Assembly (NCBI RefSeq): GCF_033958435.1
Contig: NC_134138.1
Location: 207,027,298 to 207,091,297 of the forward strand
Origin: Carettochelys insculpta
Taxonomy: Eukaryota > Chordata > Testudines > Carettochelyidae
DNA: 64,000 bases
Direction of reading: 5' to 3'
The notes under the pieces were generated by a model. The model saw only the letters and a list, made by a program, of their open reading frames with translations. It was not told the origin of the DNA and made no database searches. The translations under genes were made by a program, and so were the position numbers. Below are positions 42,724 to 53,190 of the stretch, piece by piece; position 1 is the first letter of the stretch, and each line of letters opens with the position of its first letter.

Positions 42724-43764
42724 TGACTCAGGGGTCTGCAACCAAATTAGCAAGAAGAGCCATTTTTTCAACTTCAGTTACAAAATCAGTACTTCAAGAG
42801 CCACAGTGCATGTGAATATGAGACAGTCCTTAATAAATAACATCAAACTATACTTTTTGTCATGCCTAGTTCAAGAACAGCTTATACACAATGGGGATTT
42901 GTACCAGTTAGAAAGTTGTTACCTTCGTCTCTAGGCTTTACCTGCTTCAGCCCCCAAATCCACCCTCCTCTCCCCGAGCTTTACCCCCCATCCTACAAAC
43001 TACCCTCCCACCCTCAGGCTTAACCCCCATTGCCCCCAAGCCACCCCCACCCCCAGGTTTAACTCCCATCAGCCACAATCCCTCCTCCCCTGCACACCCA
43101 GGATTTACTTGCCTGAGATGACCACCCCACCCGCTGCTACCTGGGTGTTTATTTTAAGAGCTGTTTGAAGGACAGTGACTGAGTTCAGCTGGGAGAAATG
43201 AAAACCCAGGGTTGGGGGCAGACACCCTGCAGTGCCCTGAGGTGGGAGGGAGTCACTGTGCCAGGTGCACACCCTGGGCTTGACACAACTGCACCAAACT
43301 GTGCGGTCCTGCCCTGCTTGTGCTGGTTTGAGTGTGGCGGGTGGCTGGAGCAGCCTTTTGCATTGGACAGCAGCTGCCATGTGACTGGAAGGCAGAGCCC
43401 TCTCGCCCTCCCTCTGCTAGCCAGCAGCTGCCCAGCCTCTTCCTCCTCTACCCCAGCATGGATCTGGCAGGGAAGGCTCGGCCACCCCTCCCCCAGCTCT
43501 CCTTCCCTCACAAGCAGCGTGGGTGGATGCTGGCTTTCCCTTACAGGGTTCCCTGCTGCTGTCAACTCCACTTGAGGCTCTGGAGGTGCTGCACCTTAAA
43601 CAAAAAATTCCTAAATTCCATTTTAACTGCAAGTGTTGTTTAAGAGGCAACAGCCTCCTGAGCCACAAGAGGAATCAGCAGTGGCAGCACTCGGAGCCAC
43701 AAGTGGCTCCTTGAAGAGCTGCATGTGGCTCCAGAGCTGCAGATTGCTGACCACTGACCTGACT
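42721..43764. mobile_element. hAT-type MITE with 8-bp target duplication
   Basis: Element 42729-43756 starts CAGGGGTCTGCAACC (preceded by T) and ends with the complement of CAGTGGTCAGCAATC. The flanks are GCCTGACT and ACCTGACT. The left 250 bp match the hAT MITE at 7004. The interior is GC-rich with long non-homologous frames and no transposase domain. It inserted at the edge of the MITE at 42304-42723. Confidence 0.85.
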
Positions 43765-46398
43765 GATGACTGCCTCTTGGCTGTACATAGCGTAGAGCTG
43801 TAGGCACTGTAGCACAGGGAAGGAAGCATGCTAGGCAGTAACAAGTTAAAGAAAAGAGGCCACCCCCCTGCACCTTTCACCACTTCTTATGGATTCCATG
43901 GCAATTTGGCAATCAATAATGGTTGTCTCCATGCTAGGGTGCCATGCCGCCCCTAAGCAGGTAGAAGCATCTTTCTGTGATCAACAACATGGTCCTGCTG
44001 CACCTTTCACCTAGTCTTCATTTTGAAGGACATCACTCAGTTCCAAAGTTACCTGAGGTCCACAGAGGTTTGGTAGCCCCTCCATGTTTATTATTGAAAA
44101 AGTATTTGCACCGGAAATAAAGAATCACGAGGCTGAGGTTACAGAAGAGCCAATCTACCCTACAAAGGTGAGCCCCGCTTCATCTTGTCTCCTGCACGAA
44201 TAAGTTTGTTGTCGCCCTCATTCTGGATCTTTGCCACTTAGATCCTGGCAGATTGTGCTACATTCTGAGACACCCCCTTGTCCCCCTCACCTAACAAAGA
44301 CCAGCAGGTTTACATCAAGTAATGCAGCAAAATTTGCAATGTAACAGGTCTTTAAAACAAAACTAACAACATGCTGGGGAATGCTACCCCCCGAAACATC
44401 TATGAGGTCTTTCTTTATACCCTCTTTCAGAACACACTGATTTAATACCGTGCCAAAGTATCCATGTACTCACTGTCTTTTTTCAGGGACAACCTACAAA
44501 CATTTCAACTATAGGCATGTCGGGCAAATTGTTTTGCCAAGTGATTTTGGTTGCTGTGATTAGGTTTATGAGCAAGCTTTTGTTATTCAAAATCAAATCA
44601 ACAGATTCCATAAGCCCAATCACAAACTAAGGTAATTTTTGTGGGATTCTCCTTGTAAACATATTGAAAGCATATCAACATTTTACTACAATTTCACTGA
44701 TGAATACTTTTTTCGTATTTCCTTTTGTGATACAAATAAATGAGTGCAGACTATCACACGGCATTGTTCTGTTTTCTATTTAAATGCAGTAATGAGTGAC
44801 TTAATCAGTTTTCAGAATACCTGTGTACTGTCTCTGTATAAGAAATCATAGAAATGTTACTGTAAAACTAGTTTTGTGCCTATTAGCATGTTATCATCAC
44901 ATTATGAAGCTTTCAACAGACGGTGTTCCCCATGTGCTTAAACAACCTTGACCTTCAGTTCCTTGCAATGTGAATAATATTACATCACATCTAAGAAGAA
45001 CAATGTAATCATCTTTTCTATTTCCAGCACGAAGACAGTCAACAGTATTTGATACAATCAGCATGTGTCTTGATACTGAAGACACAGGGTGACAAGTCTA
45101 ACTGAATATAGTTATTCAGCTGTCATGAAATGCACCTTACGGTGATAAACTTCAGCCATAAAATTGGAAGACTATCACATAAATGTGTTTCATGAAGAAA
45201 TATGCTAACAGAATTCCCTGCTAGGTTATTGTTAGAAAACTGCATTCTATTTATTATGCTGCAATTTTACAGTAAGTGAGTATTCAAAACTCATTACATT
45301 TTACCATGAAGTAATTACTGGGTGTTGATTCCTTTACTTCAGCCAACAATTCTATCTAATTAGTGTACAATAAATTGAAATGCTGAGATTGGGAAAATGT
45401 GAAAGGGCTCACACCAGAATAGGAAGGAACCTGCAGTCTGTTCATGCAATACATCTTTAAACTGAGCTTTACGTGACACAAAAATACTTTTAATTACTGG
45501 TCAGAATATTTGTCTTGTATATTGGTTCTTCTCCTTTCAGTCATATGCAGTGTTAAATGACACAGTACATGATGATTACTAAATGGTTCATCTATAAAAA
45601 TGTGCCCACAAGCTCTGAGAAAGTTTTATCTTTAGCATAAGTCAGTCAGTGCGAATTTGCTCCAGCAGTGTAATGCTCCTCTCTCAGCATTTTATTGAAG
45701 AGATTTTCAAAGGCAGAGAAGTGCCCAGTTTCCACTGTAAGTCAGTAGGAGTTGGGGGACCAACCACCATTTATTCCTTGAAAAAATCTGCCATCCAGTG
45801 CTTTGTTGGTTTTTGTCTTGGGTTGGACTGTGTTCTATTTTGGTCCCTTTAGGCTGCTGCAGGAGAATAATGGGGCACAACTGGCCTCTGGCAATACCGC
45901 CAATGTAAGGCCTTTCCTTGGACAATGTGGAGACAGAGAAACCGCTCTGTTCTGGCTTTCCACGTAGTCCCTTTTGTAGAGGGCATGCAGGTGTGCTGGG
46001 AGTGGCTGGAAAATGCTGTTTTCTGGCTATTCTTTGCTGTAGAGCAGTTCCTAGTGCACAATTGCAACCTCTGAGCTGAAATTTAAACAGACAGCAACAA
46101 CAAAATCCTTGTTGTTCTCACAGATCTCTGTCAGGCATCCACAGCATCAGATTGTCTTAGATAATAAAATAACACCAATAGCTCCTTATTTTTATGTAAG
46201 AATTTTTAGGCACAGATCCCAAAGGGTTGGGGTTGCTGCCATAGAAATAGCCAATATGACTTTAATTGTGGGCTGAGCGGACAAGGAGGGGTAGTCACCA
46301 AAGTCTCACAGAAACTGGAAATATTTTAGGAAAACCATTAAATTCACATGGTCTCTGATCTAGCCACAGCTGCTGAATCTTGGCATAGGCAATTAATT
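43765..46398. other. AT-rich spacer, no gene seen
   Basis: A long tract lacking recognised repeats or coding domains. It is one of the better candidates for ancestral single-copy sequence in the window. Confidence 0.5.
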
Positions 46399-46934
46399 TA
46401 CAGTAAACCCTCGAGATACACACAAATCCACATGCGTTTTTCTCACATTAGTGCAATCGGAGGGGAACCCTGGAAGCTCCAGCCAGAGGCAGCAGCTGCA
46501 GCTGCACAGGCAAGGGGGGAGGAGATTCTCTTGTCAAATGGGAACAGAGCTGGCACAGCCAGCTCTTCCCCGAGTGCTGTCACCGGGAGGCATTGGAGGG
46601 CCAAGGGAATCCCTTGTGGTGGTGGCAGCAGCTGCTGCGGGTGAGCTGGCTCACAGCCAGCCAGCCAGCAGCCTTTTAAGACGGGAATCCCTGTTAACAC
46701 GGGGATCCTGGCCCCCCTGTCCCCACCCCCAAGCGGTGGCACCCCAGGGCAGAGCTGGTGGAGCAAAGTGCTCCACCAGCTCTCTTCCCCTTCACAGGGG
46801 GATCCCCTGCTCCTGGCTGCAGCAGTGGCTGCTGGTGCTGAGCTGTTGGCCCCGCCCCCTTGACTTGCGCAAATTTCCACTTACGCCTGTTTTTCCAGGA
46901 ATGTAATTCTTGCATAAATCGAGGGTCTACAGTA
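46399..46934. mobile_element. Tigger-type MITE, TA duplication
   Basis: The element 46401-46932 begins CAGTAAACCCTCGAGATAC and ends with the complement of CTGTAGACCCTCGATTTATG. TA is on both sides. The interior is GC-rich and non-coding. The termini are those of pogo/Tigger transposons. Confidence 0.85.
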
Positions 46935-47350
46935 ATTAAAATGGGATTTTTCAATCAAAGATTTGACATTGCTGTACTACTGCAAGTCCAAAAACAAAAA
47001 ACAAGTCGTATTAGATCAGAGATGGAAACTTACTACTGGCATTGCGCTGGGAAATTTAATGAATTCCGATGAGGAGACTCCTGAACTGAGTGATTCTAGA
47101 TTACTAGAAAGGATATTTTTCTTTTTCTTTCTTTCTTTCTTTTTACTTATTATTGATCCAGATGCTGTTATTAGCATGCCAAGATTGAACAGTATGTTGT
47201 TATTATATCCCATGGTGAAATTATATCCCATGCTGAAAGGCTCTGTTTGCCTGGTCCTCGGTCTTTAAAATAGATACTGGGGCTACAGCTACAGAAGTGG
47301 GAACTTCTACATACCATCATTTGCACAGTAGCCCCTCAACTGCCCAGCTT
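46935..47350. other. Spacer with (CTTT)n
   Basis: A CTTT repeat at about 47121-47143 is present. The remainder may belong to the 5' flank or leader of the Tigger relic. Confidence 0.45.
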
Positions 47351-47447
47351 TTCCCAGTTGGTCCACATGCTTCATTGTGTTTGTGTCATCTTGTCTGTGA
47401 GTGATATTAATCATGAAATATTTTTATTATTTGTGATTATCATGGGT

Positions 47448-49109
47448 CCTAGACTTGAAAAAGCTTCTTCAGGAGTTGACACTAAGGCCAAAAACCAAAT
47501 AAAGCAATATCTGTGGCTACCAAACTTGAAGTTATCAAAAGAATTGAAGAGGGCCAGTAACTGAAAGACCCACATGTTTGGCAATGAAATTGGTGGCATT
47601 GACAGTGCGTACAATCTTTGTGCAGAAAGAAAAGATAAAAGAATGGGCAGAAACATATGTTGGTGGAGCTAAAAGTTGTATTGAATGGCAAAAGCCAGGG
47701 GTGCAATAATGGGTAAACTTTTAATATATTGGATCGACAGCAATAATGAATGCAACATGTCTTTGAGCTTGCTCATCATAAGGGAGAAAGTGCTGCCTTT
47801 GAGGACCCAAAGAAGAAAACCGAGGAAGAGAGGTAAGCTGAGGCTGCTGAAATAACGTTCAAAGCAAGTCACAGCTGGTTTGAGTGCTTTAAAGTGCATT
47901 CACATTATTATAGTCTGCATGTTATAGGTGAAGCAGCCTCTGCTGATATTCAGTCAGCTAATATTTTCCCAGCCATACTGCAATGAGTAATTTGAAGGTG
48001 GATATTCTCCAAAACAAATCTTTGATGTTGATGAAATGGGCCTTTTCTGGAAAAGAATGCCATCTTGAACCTTTATTTCAAGGGAGAAAACAAAAGCAAG
48101 AGATTTCCAGGCCATGAAGGATTGACTAACATTACTTCTTCGTGGACTTTTGGAAGGAAATGTGAAATTGAAGCCTCTCCTTGTTCCCCATTCAGAAAAT
48201 CAGAGGGCTTTTAAAGACTTAAACAGGGCATCATTTCCTGTGATCTGGCATTCTAATCAAAAGGCATGGGTGACAAAGCAGGTTTTTGCTGATTTCGTAA
48301 TAAGCTACCTTTCCTCATCATCTCCAAATGTTGTGCTGAAAATAATCTGGGAAATAAATGTCTGCAGATCCTCAATAATGCTCCCGGTTACTCTATCAGT
48401 GTCGAAGACTATGGCAATAACATTCAAGTGATTTTTTTGACCCCAAATACCATTTCCATCCTTCAGCCAGTGGATCGAGGCATCATCGCTACATTTAAAG
48501 CTTACTATCTGCAATTGGTGATGCTGTATCTCATAACAGCATCAGACGGAGAAGACAAACCAACAATTAAGCAGTTGTGGAAGAAATACAACATCAAGAT
48601 GGCTATAGAAAATATCACAACTGCATGGAATAAAATTACCCAAAGTACCCTGAATGGTGTTTGGAAAAAGCTATTGCTGAAATATGTTCATGATTTCTGT
48701 GGTTTTGAGGGTGAAGTGAAAGACATTCAGGTTCTATCATGCAACTGGCGACTCAAGCAGCATTCAATGAAGTAGACGCAGATGATGTTCAAGACCTGTT
48801 ATCGTTACACGGTGAAGAACAGATTAACGAAAAATTAATTCAGCTGGATGAAGAAAAGTTATCAGAAAAGAAGGAGGAAGAATTGGATGAACTGCAAAAA
48901 ATGCTGGACACTAAAACACTCTCAAAATTTTTCAGTGCATTGTAGGCAGCTACATAAAGTCTCGACGACAATGACCCAAACTTACAGCGACAAATTCATG
49001 AAGCCATTTGAAGCTATCAGGAAAAAGAGGGCTGCAGTACAAACGTCAATTCTATCATTTTTTCAACCCTCAACCTCATCACCTCCTCCTAAACTCTCAT
49101 CACCCTGAA
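47448..49109 (+). pseudogene. Tigger/pogo-family transposase relic
   Basis: The N-terminal helix-turn-helix is readable near 47500 (VATKLEVIKRIEEGQ). The DDE core: FDVDEMGLFWKRMPS (first Asp), then LQILNNAPG, where the usual LDNAP Asp has become Asn (48374-48376), then TPNTISILQPVDRGIIATFK (third Asp present). The tail encodes acidic DDVQDLLSLHGEEQINEKL and a C-terminal segment ending SILSFFQPSTSSPPPK. At least three frame changes or stops separate these. The family excises and inserts at TA. Loss of the second Asp plus the frameshifts makes it inactive. Confidence 0.85.
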
Positions 49110-49329
49110 ACTCAAAAGCTGAAGATAAAACCGCAATTACGGAGATTGAAGTCACTACAGAGCTGTTTCCAATGATGACGCAGATGATTCCATAGGACTG
49201 GATGCAGGTGATCCCATGGAACTTGCATCAACACCACTTTCTTCAAACCTATCTAAGAAGTCCGTACTAGTAATAGAGATCATTAAAAAACAATAAAGTA
49301 GCTCTGCTCTTACTTTTATGATAGTATAA

Positions 49330-49902
49330 TATAGAAGAACCCCAAGATACATGCACTCAACTTGCGTGTATCTCCGGTTAATGCCACTTTGAGTGGTGGG
49401 GAGCTGGTGTACAGCTCAGGGCTGCCAGGCACCAGCTCCCTGCCACTCAGAGGAGCAGGGAAACTGATCAGCTGCTGTGCTGGTCAGTTTCTGCAATCCT
49501 GTCGGGGCAGCAGCCTGACTCTGGCCACCCCTGACAGGAGCAGTTTCCCCACTCCTGTCAGGGACGGCAGCCTGACCCTTGGCTGCCACTCCTCACAGGA
49601 ACAGGGAAACTGACCAGCACAGATACTCTGGCCAGTTTTCCCTCTCCTGTAAGCAGTGGGCAGCCCAGAGCCAGGCTCTTGGCTGCCCGCCACTCAGAGG
49701 AGACAGGATACAGTTTGCTGGTCCACAGGAGCAGCAGGGAGCCAGGAATCAGGCAGCAGTCAGTTTTCCAGATTCCCCCAAGCACAGGGGAGCTAGGAGC
49801 CAGGCTGCTTCCTGATTCCCAGCTCCTTCTGACTCGCACCAAATTTGAGTTACATGAGGTTGCTCAGGAACACAACCTTCATGTAACTGAGGGTCCACTG
49901 TA
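49330..49902. mobile_element. Tigger-type MITE, TA duplication
   Basis: The element 49332-49900 begins TAGAAGAACCCCAAGATAC (decayed CAGTAGAACCCC) and ends with the complement of CAGTGGACCCTCAGTTAC. TA flanks both sides. The GC-rich interior repeats CAGGAGCAGGGAAACTGA-like units. It is nested in the Tigger relic. Confidence 0.8.
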
Positions 49903-50074
49903 CTGTAACATGCGGAAAGCAATATTGGATGATTTTTTGGGAGCTGGGAACCAGTCGGAATTTTTTACATTGAAATTAACAGGAATTTCATTTTCAGTTT
50001 ATGAATTATCATCTCACAAATAGTTTTAATGGAATGGATTATGTTGATAAATCGAGGGCTAGGTGTAGTTCTCC

Positions 50075-50480
50075 ATGGTGCTGCAGGCTCTGCTTGACCG
50101 CAGTGGACAGTTTATAGACATTTATGTTGGGTGGTCAGGCTGGGAACATGACACCGGGGTGTTCTGCAACTCTGGCCTGTGCCAGAGGATGGAGGCAGGT
50201 ACACTTGTCCCCTACCATTTGCTGGTGGTCGGGATATGCACCTGCCACTGTGCATTGTGCAGGATGTGGCCCACCCACCCATGCTGTGGCTTATAAAACC
50301 ATACACCAGCCAGCTGGACCCAAGTCAGAAACTCTTTAAAGCCTGCCTCAATCGGGCCAGGATACAGGCTGAGTGTGCCTTCAGCTGCCACAAGGCATGC
50401 TTTCGGTGCCTGCTCACCCTTCCGAATGTGGGGTAGCACAACATCTACCAAGTTGTGGCCTCAAGCTGTGCCCTGTACAA
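50075..50480 (+). pseudogene. Harbinger transposase C-terminal relic
   Basis: Frames at 50075-50296 and 50179-50436 encode QFIDIYVGWSGWEHDTGVF (second Asp within EHD), GLCQRMEAGT, MHLPLCIVQDVAHP, then YTSQLDPSQKLFKACLNRAR and AECAFSCHKACFRCLL (third acidic residue). The N-terminal part with the first Asp is missing because the element is cut at 50068. One frameshift separates the halves. Confidence 0.8.
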
Positions 50481-50607
50481 CTAAGCAGAGGGGAATGGGC
50501 AGGCCTGTAGGGTGTGGGGTGGAGGCCACCCATGGGTACAAGCGGCTGGGCACAGCTCCCATCCACCAGGCCCATTGGGATGGGGGTGCAGATCCATGAG
50601 GCCCTGA

Positions 50608-50716
50608 GGGAATGCATCTCCCACAGCCCCAAATAACCCTCCCCAGGGCCCCAGGCCCAAGGGAATGCATCTCCCACAGCCCCAAATAACCCCCCCCAGT
50701 GGGGGCCCCAGGCCCA
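50608..50716. repeat. 53-bp tandem duplication
   Basis: GGGAATGCATCTCCCACAGC and the following sequence occur at 50608 and again at 50661, inside the Harbinger relic, with minor differences. Confidence 0.85.
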
Positions 50717-50939
50717 AGGCCCTGTCCCATCCCCACCATGACCCTCCCCTTCACTGACTGACTCCTCCCAGGGGGTGTCTGGGTAATGGGGAGACCTTCA
50801 GAGCAGGGAGGATGGGCTTGGCCCTCAGCCATTGCAGGAGGTCTAGAACACCCTGCAGGGTGGCTGGAGCAGGCAGGGCAGCAGGACACGGGGTGGGGGG
50901 GCAATGGGGGTGGAGACAGTAGGGGCAGGGGCACGGCCA

Positions 50940-51090
50940 GGGTCAGTAGCTGTCGGCGGCTGGGCCATCATGTCCCCACCAGACCCCCGTGGTGGAATCA
51001 AAGTGGGACATTAGCTGGTCATAGGCCCAGAACTGCCACTCCCTGTTGTCCCACAGCTGCTGCTCGATGAGGTCAGTCATCCTCTAGAGG
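50940..51090 (-). pseudogene. Harbinger accessory protein fragment
   Basis: On the minus strand this matches the segment at 31280-31420 (CCCACTTTGAT, GGACATGATGGC, GCAGCAG). It is cut by the CR1 at 51092 and continues beyond it at 52706-52760. Confidence 0.6.
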
Positions 51091-51091
51091 G

Positions 51092-52705
51092 CATAAGAAC
51101 ATAAGAACATAAGAATGGCCATACTGGGTCAGACCAAAGGTCCATCAAGCCCAGCATCCCATCTGCCGACGGTGGCCAATGCCAGGTGCCCCAGAGAAGG
51201 AGAACAGAAGACAAGTGATTTATCTCCTGCCATCCATCTCTTGCCCTTGTTATGAAGGCTAGGGCACCATACTTTATCCCTGGCTAATAGCCATTTATGG
51301 ACCTGACCTGCAAAAATTTATCAAGCTCTTTTTTAAACCCTAATAGAGTCCTGGCCTTCACAGCCTCCTCGGGCAAGGAGTTCCACAGGTTGACTGTGCG
51401 CTGTGTGAAGAAAAATTTCCTTTTATTAGTTTTGAACCTACTACCCATCAATTTCATTTGGTGTCCCCTAGTTCTTGTATTATGGGAAAAGGTAAATAAT
51501 TTTTCTATATTCACTTTCTCCACACCATTCATGATTTTATATACCTCTATCATATCGCCCCTCAATCGCCTCTTTTCCAAACTGAAAAGTCCCAGTCTCT
51601 CTAGCCTCTCCCCATATGGGACCCTTTCCAAGCCCCTAATCATCTTAGTCACCCTTTTCTGAACCTTTTCTAATGCCAATATATCTTTTTTGAGGTGAGG
51701 AGACCACATCTGCACGCAGTACTCGAGATGTGGGCGTACCATAGTTTTATATAGGGGAAGTATGATATCTTTTGTCTTATTATCGATCCCTTTTTTAATA
51801 ATTCCTAACATCCTATTTGCCTTACTAACTGCCGCTGCACACTGCGTGGATGTCTTCAGAGAACTATCCACTATAACTCCAAGATCCCTTTCCTGATCTG
51901 TCATAGCTAAATTTGACCCCATCATGTAGTACGTGTAATTTGGGTTATTTTTTCCAACATGCATTACCTTACACTTACCCACATTAAATTTCATTTGCCA
52001 TTTTGCTGCCCAATCACTCAGTTTGCTGAGATCTTTTTGTAGTTCTTCACAATCCCTTTTGCTTTTGACTGTCCTGAACAACTTGGTGTCGTCTGCAAAC
52101 TTTGCCACCTCACTGCTTACCTCATTTTCTAGATCATTGATGAACAAGTTGAACAGGATCGGTCCCAGGACTGAGCCCTGGGGAACACCACTAGTTACCC
52201 CCCTCCATTGTGAAAATTTACCATTTATTCCAACCCTTTGTTTTCTGTCTTTTAACCAATTCCCGATCCATGAAAGGACCTTTCCTCCTATCCCATGACC
52301 ACCTAATTTACATAAAAGCCTTTGGTGTGGGACCGTGTCAAAGGCTTTCTGGAAATCTAGGTATATTATGTCCACTGGGTGCCCCTTGTCCGCATGTTTA
52401 TTAACCCCTTCAAAGAATTCTAATAGATTAGACAGACACGACTTCCCTCTGCAGAAACCATGCTGACTTTTGCCCAACAATTCGTGCTCTTCTATGTGCC
52501 TTGCAATTTTACTCTTTACTAGTGTTTCTACTAATTTACCTGGTACTGATGTTAAACTTATCGGTCTATAATTGCCAGGATCTCCTCTAGAGCCTTTTTT
52601 AAATATTGGTGTTATATTGGCCGTCTTCCAGTCATTTGGTACCAAAGTGGATTTAAAGGATAGGTTACAAACCACTGTTAATAACTCCGCAATTTCACAT
52701 TGCAG
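51092..52705 (-). mobile_element. CR1 LINE, young 5'-truncated copy
   Basis: The left edge shows three CATAAGAA repeats, the complement of the 3' tail TTCTTATG. 1.6 kb long, it retains an uninterrupted coding region. It sits inside the Harbinger relic. Confidence 0.9.
51284..52675 (-). CDS. CR1 ORF2 reverse transcriptase, open but 5'-truncated
   Basis: An open frame of 463 aa covering most of the CR1 RT and its C-terminal domain: [70 protein letters not shown] and [11 protein letters not shown], with both catalytic Asp in FADD. The C-terminus ends [18 protein letters not shown]. The endonuclease and the first RT block are missing, so it cannot retrotranspose by itself. The start is simply the first Met in a truncated frame. 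Intactness suggests recent insertion. Confidence 0.85.
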   Translation of the reverse strand: MVCNLSFKSTLVPNDWKTANITPIFKKGSRGDPGNYRPISLTSVPGKLVETLVKSKIARHIEEHELLGKSQHGFCRGKSCLSNLLEFFEGVNKHADKGHPVDIIYLDFQKAFDTVPHQRLLCKLGGHGIGGKVLSWIGNWLKDRKQRVGINGKFSQWRGVTSGVPQGSVLGPILFNLFINDLENEVSSEVAKFADDTKLFRTVKSKRDCEELQKDLSKLSDWAAKWQMKFNVGKCKVMHVGKNNPNYTYYMMGSNLAMTDQERDLGVIVDSSLKTSTQCAAAVSKANRMLGIIKKGIDNKTKDIILPLYKTMVRPHLEYCVQMWSPHLKKDILALEKVQKRVTKMIRGLERVPYGERLERLGLFSLEKRRLRGDMIEVYKIMNGVEKVNIEKLFTFSHNTRTRGHQMKLMGSRFKTNKRKFFFTQRTVNLWNSLPEEAVKARTLLGFKKELDKFLQVRSINGY

Positions 52706-52994
52706 AATTATTATCCCTCTAGAGGTTCTTCTGGATGCAGTGATGGACCCTTTGGCTGCAGACCTGCCCTGGTGCTGGGGTGGGGCTGTCCTGCCCTGCT
52801 GGTGAGGTGGTGTACATTACCTCACATTTCTCTCAACAGATCTCTGTCAGCAAAGGCGTTGTGCTGCTCGGGGAGCAGAATAAGACTGTTGACAGAAGTG
52901 CTGTGTTCTGTCACTTGAGTTTCCACAGAGTGCCTTGATAATCCGCACGCTCCCTGGGTTTTGGTCAACAAAACCCTCTAGTGTAGATGTAGCA

Positions 52995-53010
52995 TCAATG
53001 TAAATCAGTG
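52995..53010. other. Junction of Harbinger relic and LTR-like segment
   Basis: A short stretch after the Harbinger terminus. No target duplication is evident because the left end of that element is lost. Confidence 0.3.
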
Positions 53011-53190
53011 AAAGTGGTAAGGTATGATTGGTTAGGGAATTCTGTGACAGTATGTTAGGGCTGATTAGTAAAATGTAAGCAAAATAATTGATTAAGATAT
53101 AGCTGAGCAGGACTCAATTTTCACTATATAAAGAGGGGTCCAAGAAGTTAGACCAGCAGGGGGAAATGGCAGGAAAAAAAATTAGTAGTT
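53011..53190 (+). promoter_or_regulatory. LTR-like segment with TATA box
   Basis: TATATAAAG at 53125-53133 is followed about 25-30 nt later by a purine-rich stretch (AAGAAGTTAGACCAGCAGGG). Upstream sequence contains GATTGGTTAGG (CCAAT-box complement). It resembles the promoter part of a retroviral-type LTR, but no paired LTR, polyadenylation signal or coding region is seen. Confidence 0.3.

Larger units (their letters stand above)
47351..50067 (+). mobile_element. Tigger (pogo) transposon relic
   Basis: Contains a broken transposase gene (47448-49109). The right terminus at 50045-50065 (GATAAATCGAGGGCTAGGTG followed by TA) is a decayed Tigger end. A Tigger MITE at 49332-49900 is inserted in its 3' part. 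The left terminus was not located. Confidence 0.7.
50068..52994 (+). mobile_element. Harbinger transposon relic split by CR1
   Basis: The left part (50068-51091) starts abruptly at the Tigger end and carries a transposase C-terminal half, then the accessory-gene segment in inverse orientation. The right part (52706-52994) resumes after the CR1 and ends TCTAGTGTAGATGTAGCA, a Harbinger terminus. Comparison with the uninterrupted paralogue at 31.2-31.3 kb shows the CR1 entered a single point near its GCATTGTGGT. Confidence 0.7.

Noticed and set aside
51081..52725. CCTCTAGAGG on both sides of the young CR1 looks like a 10-bp target duplication.
   Set aside because: The uninterrupted paralogue at 31.2-31.3 kb already contains both corresponding segments (CCTCCAGGGG and CCTCTGGAGG) a few bases apart, so both copies are native to the Harbinger sequence. 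Any real duplication is the shorter GCAT/GAAT region.
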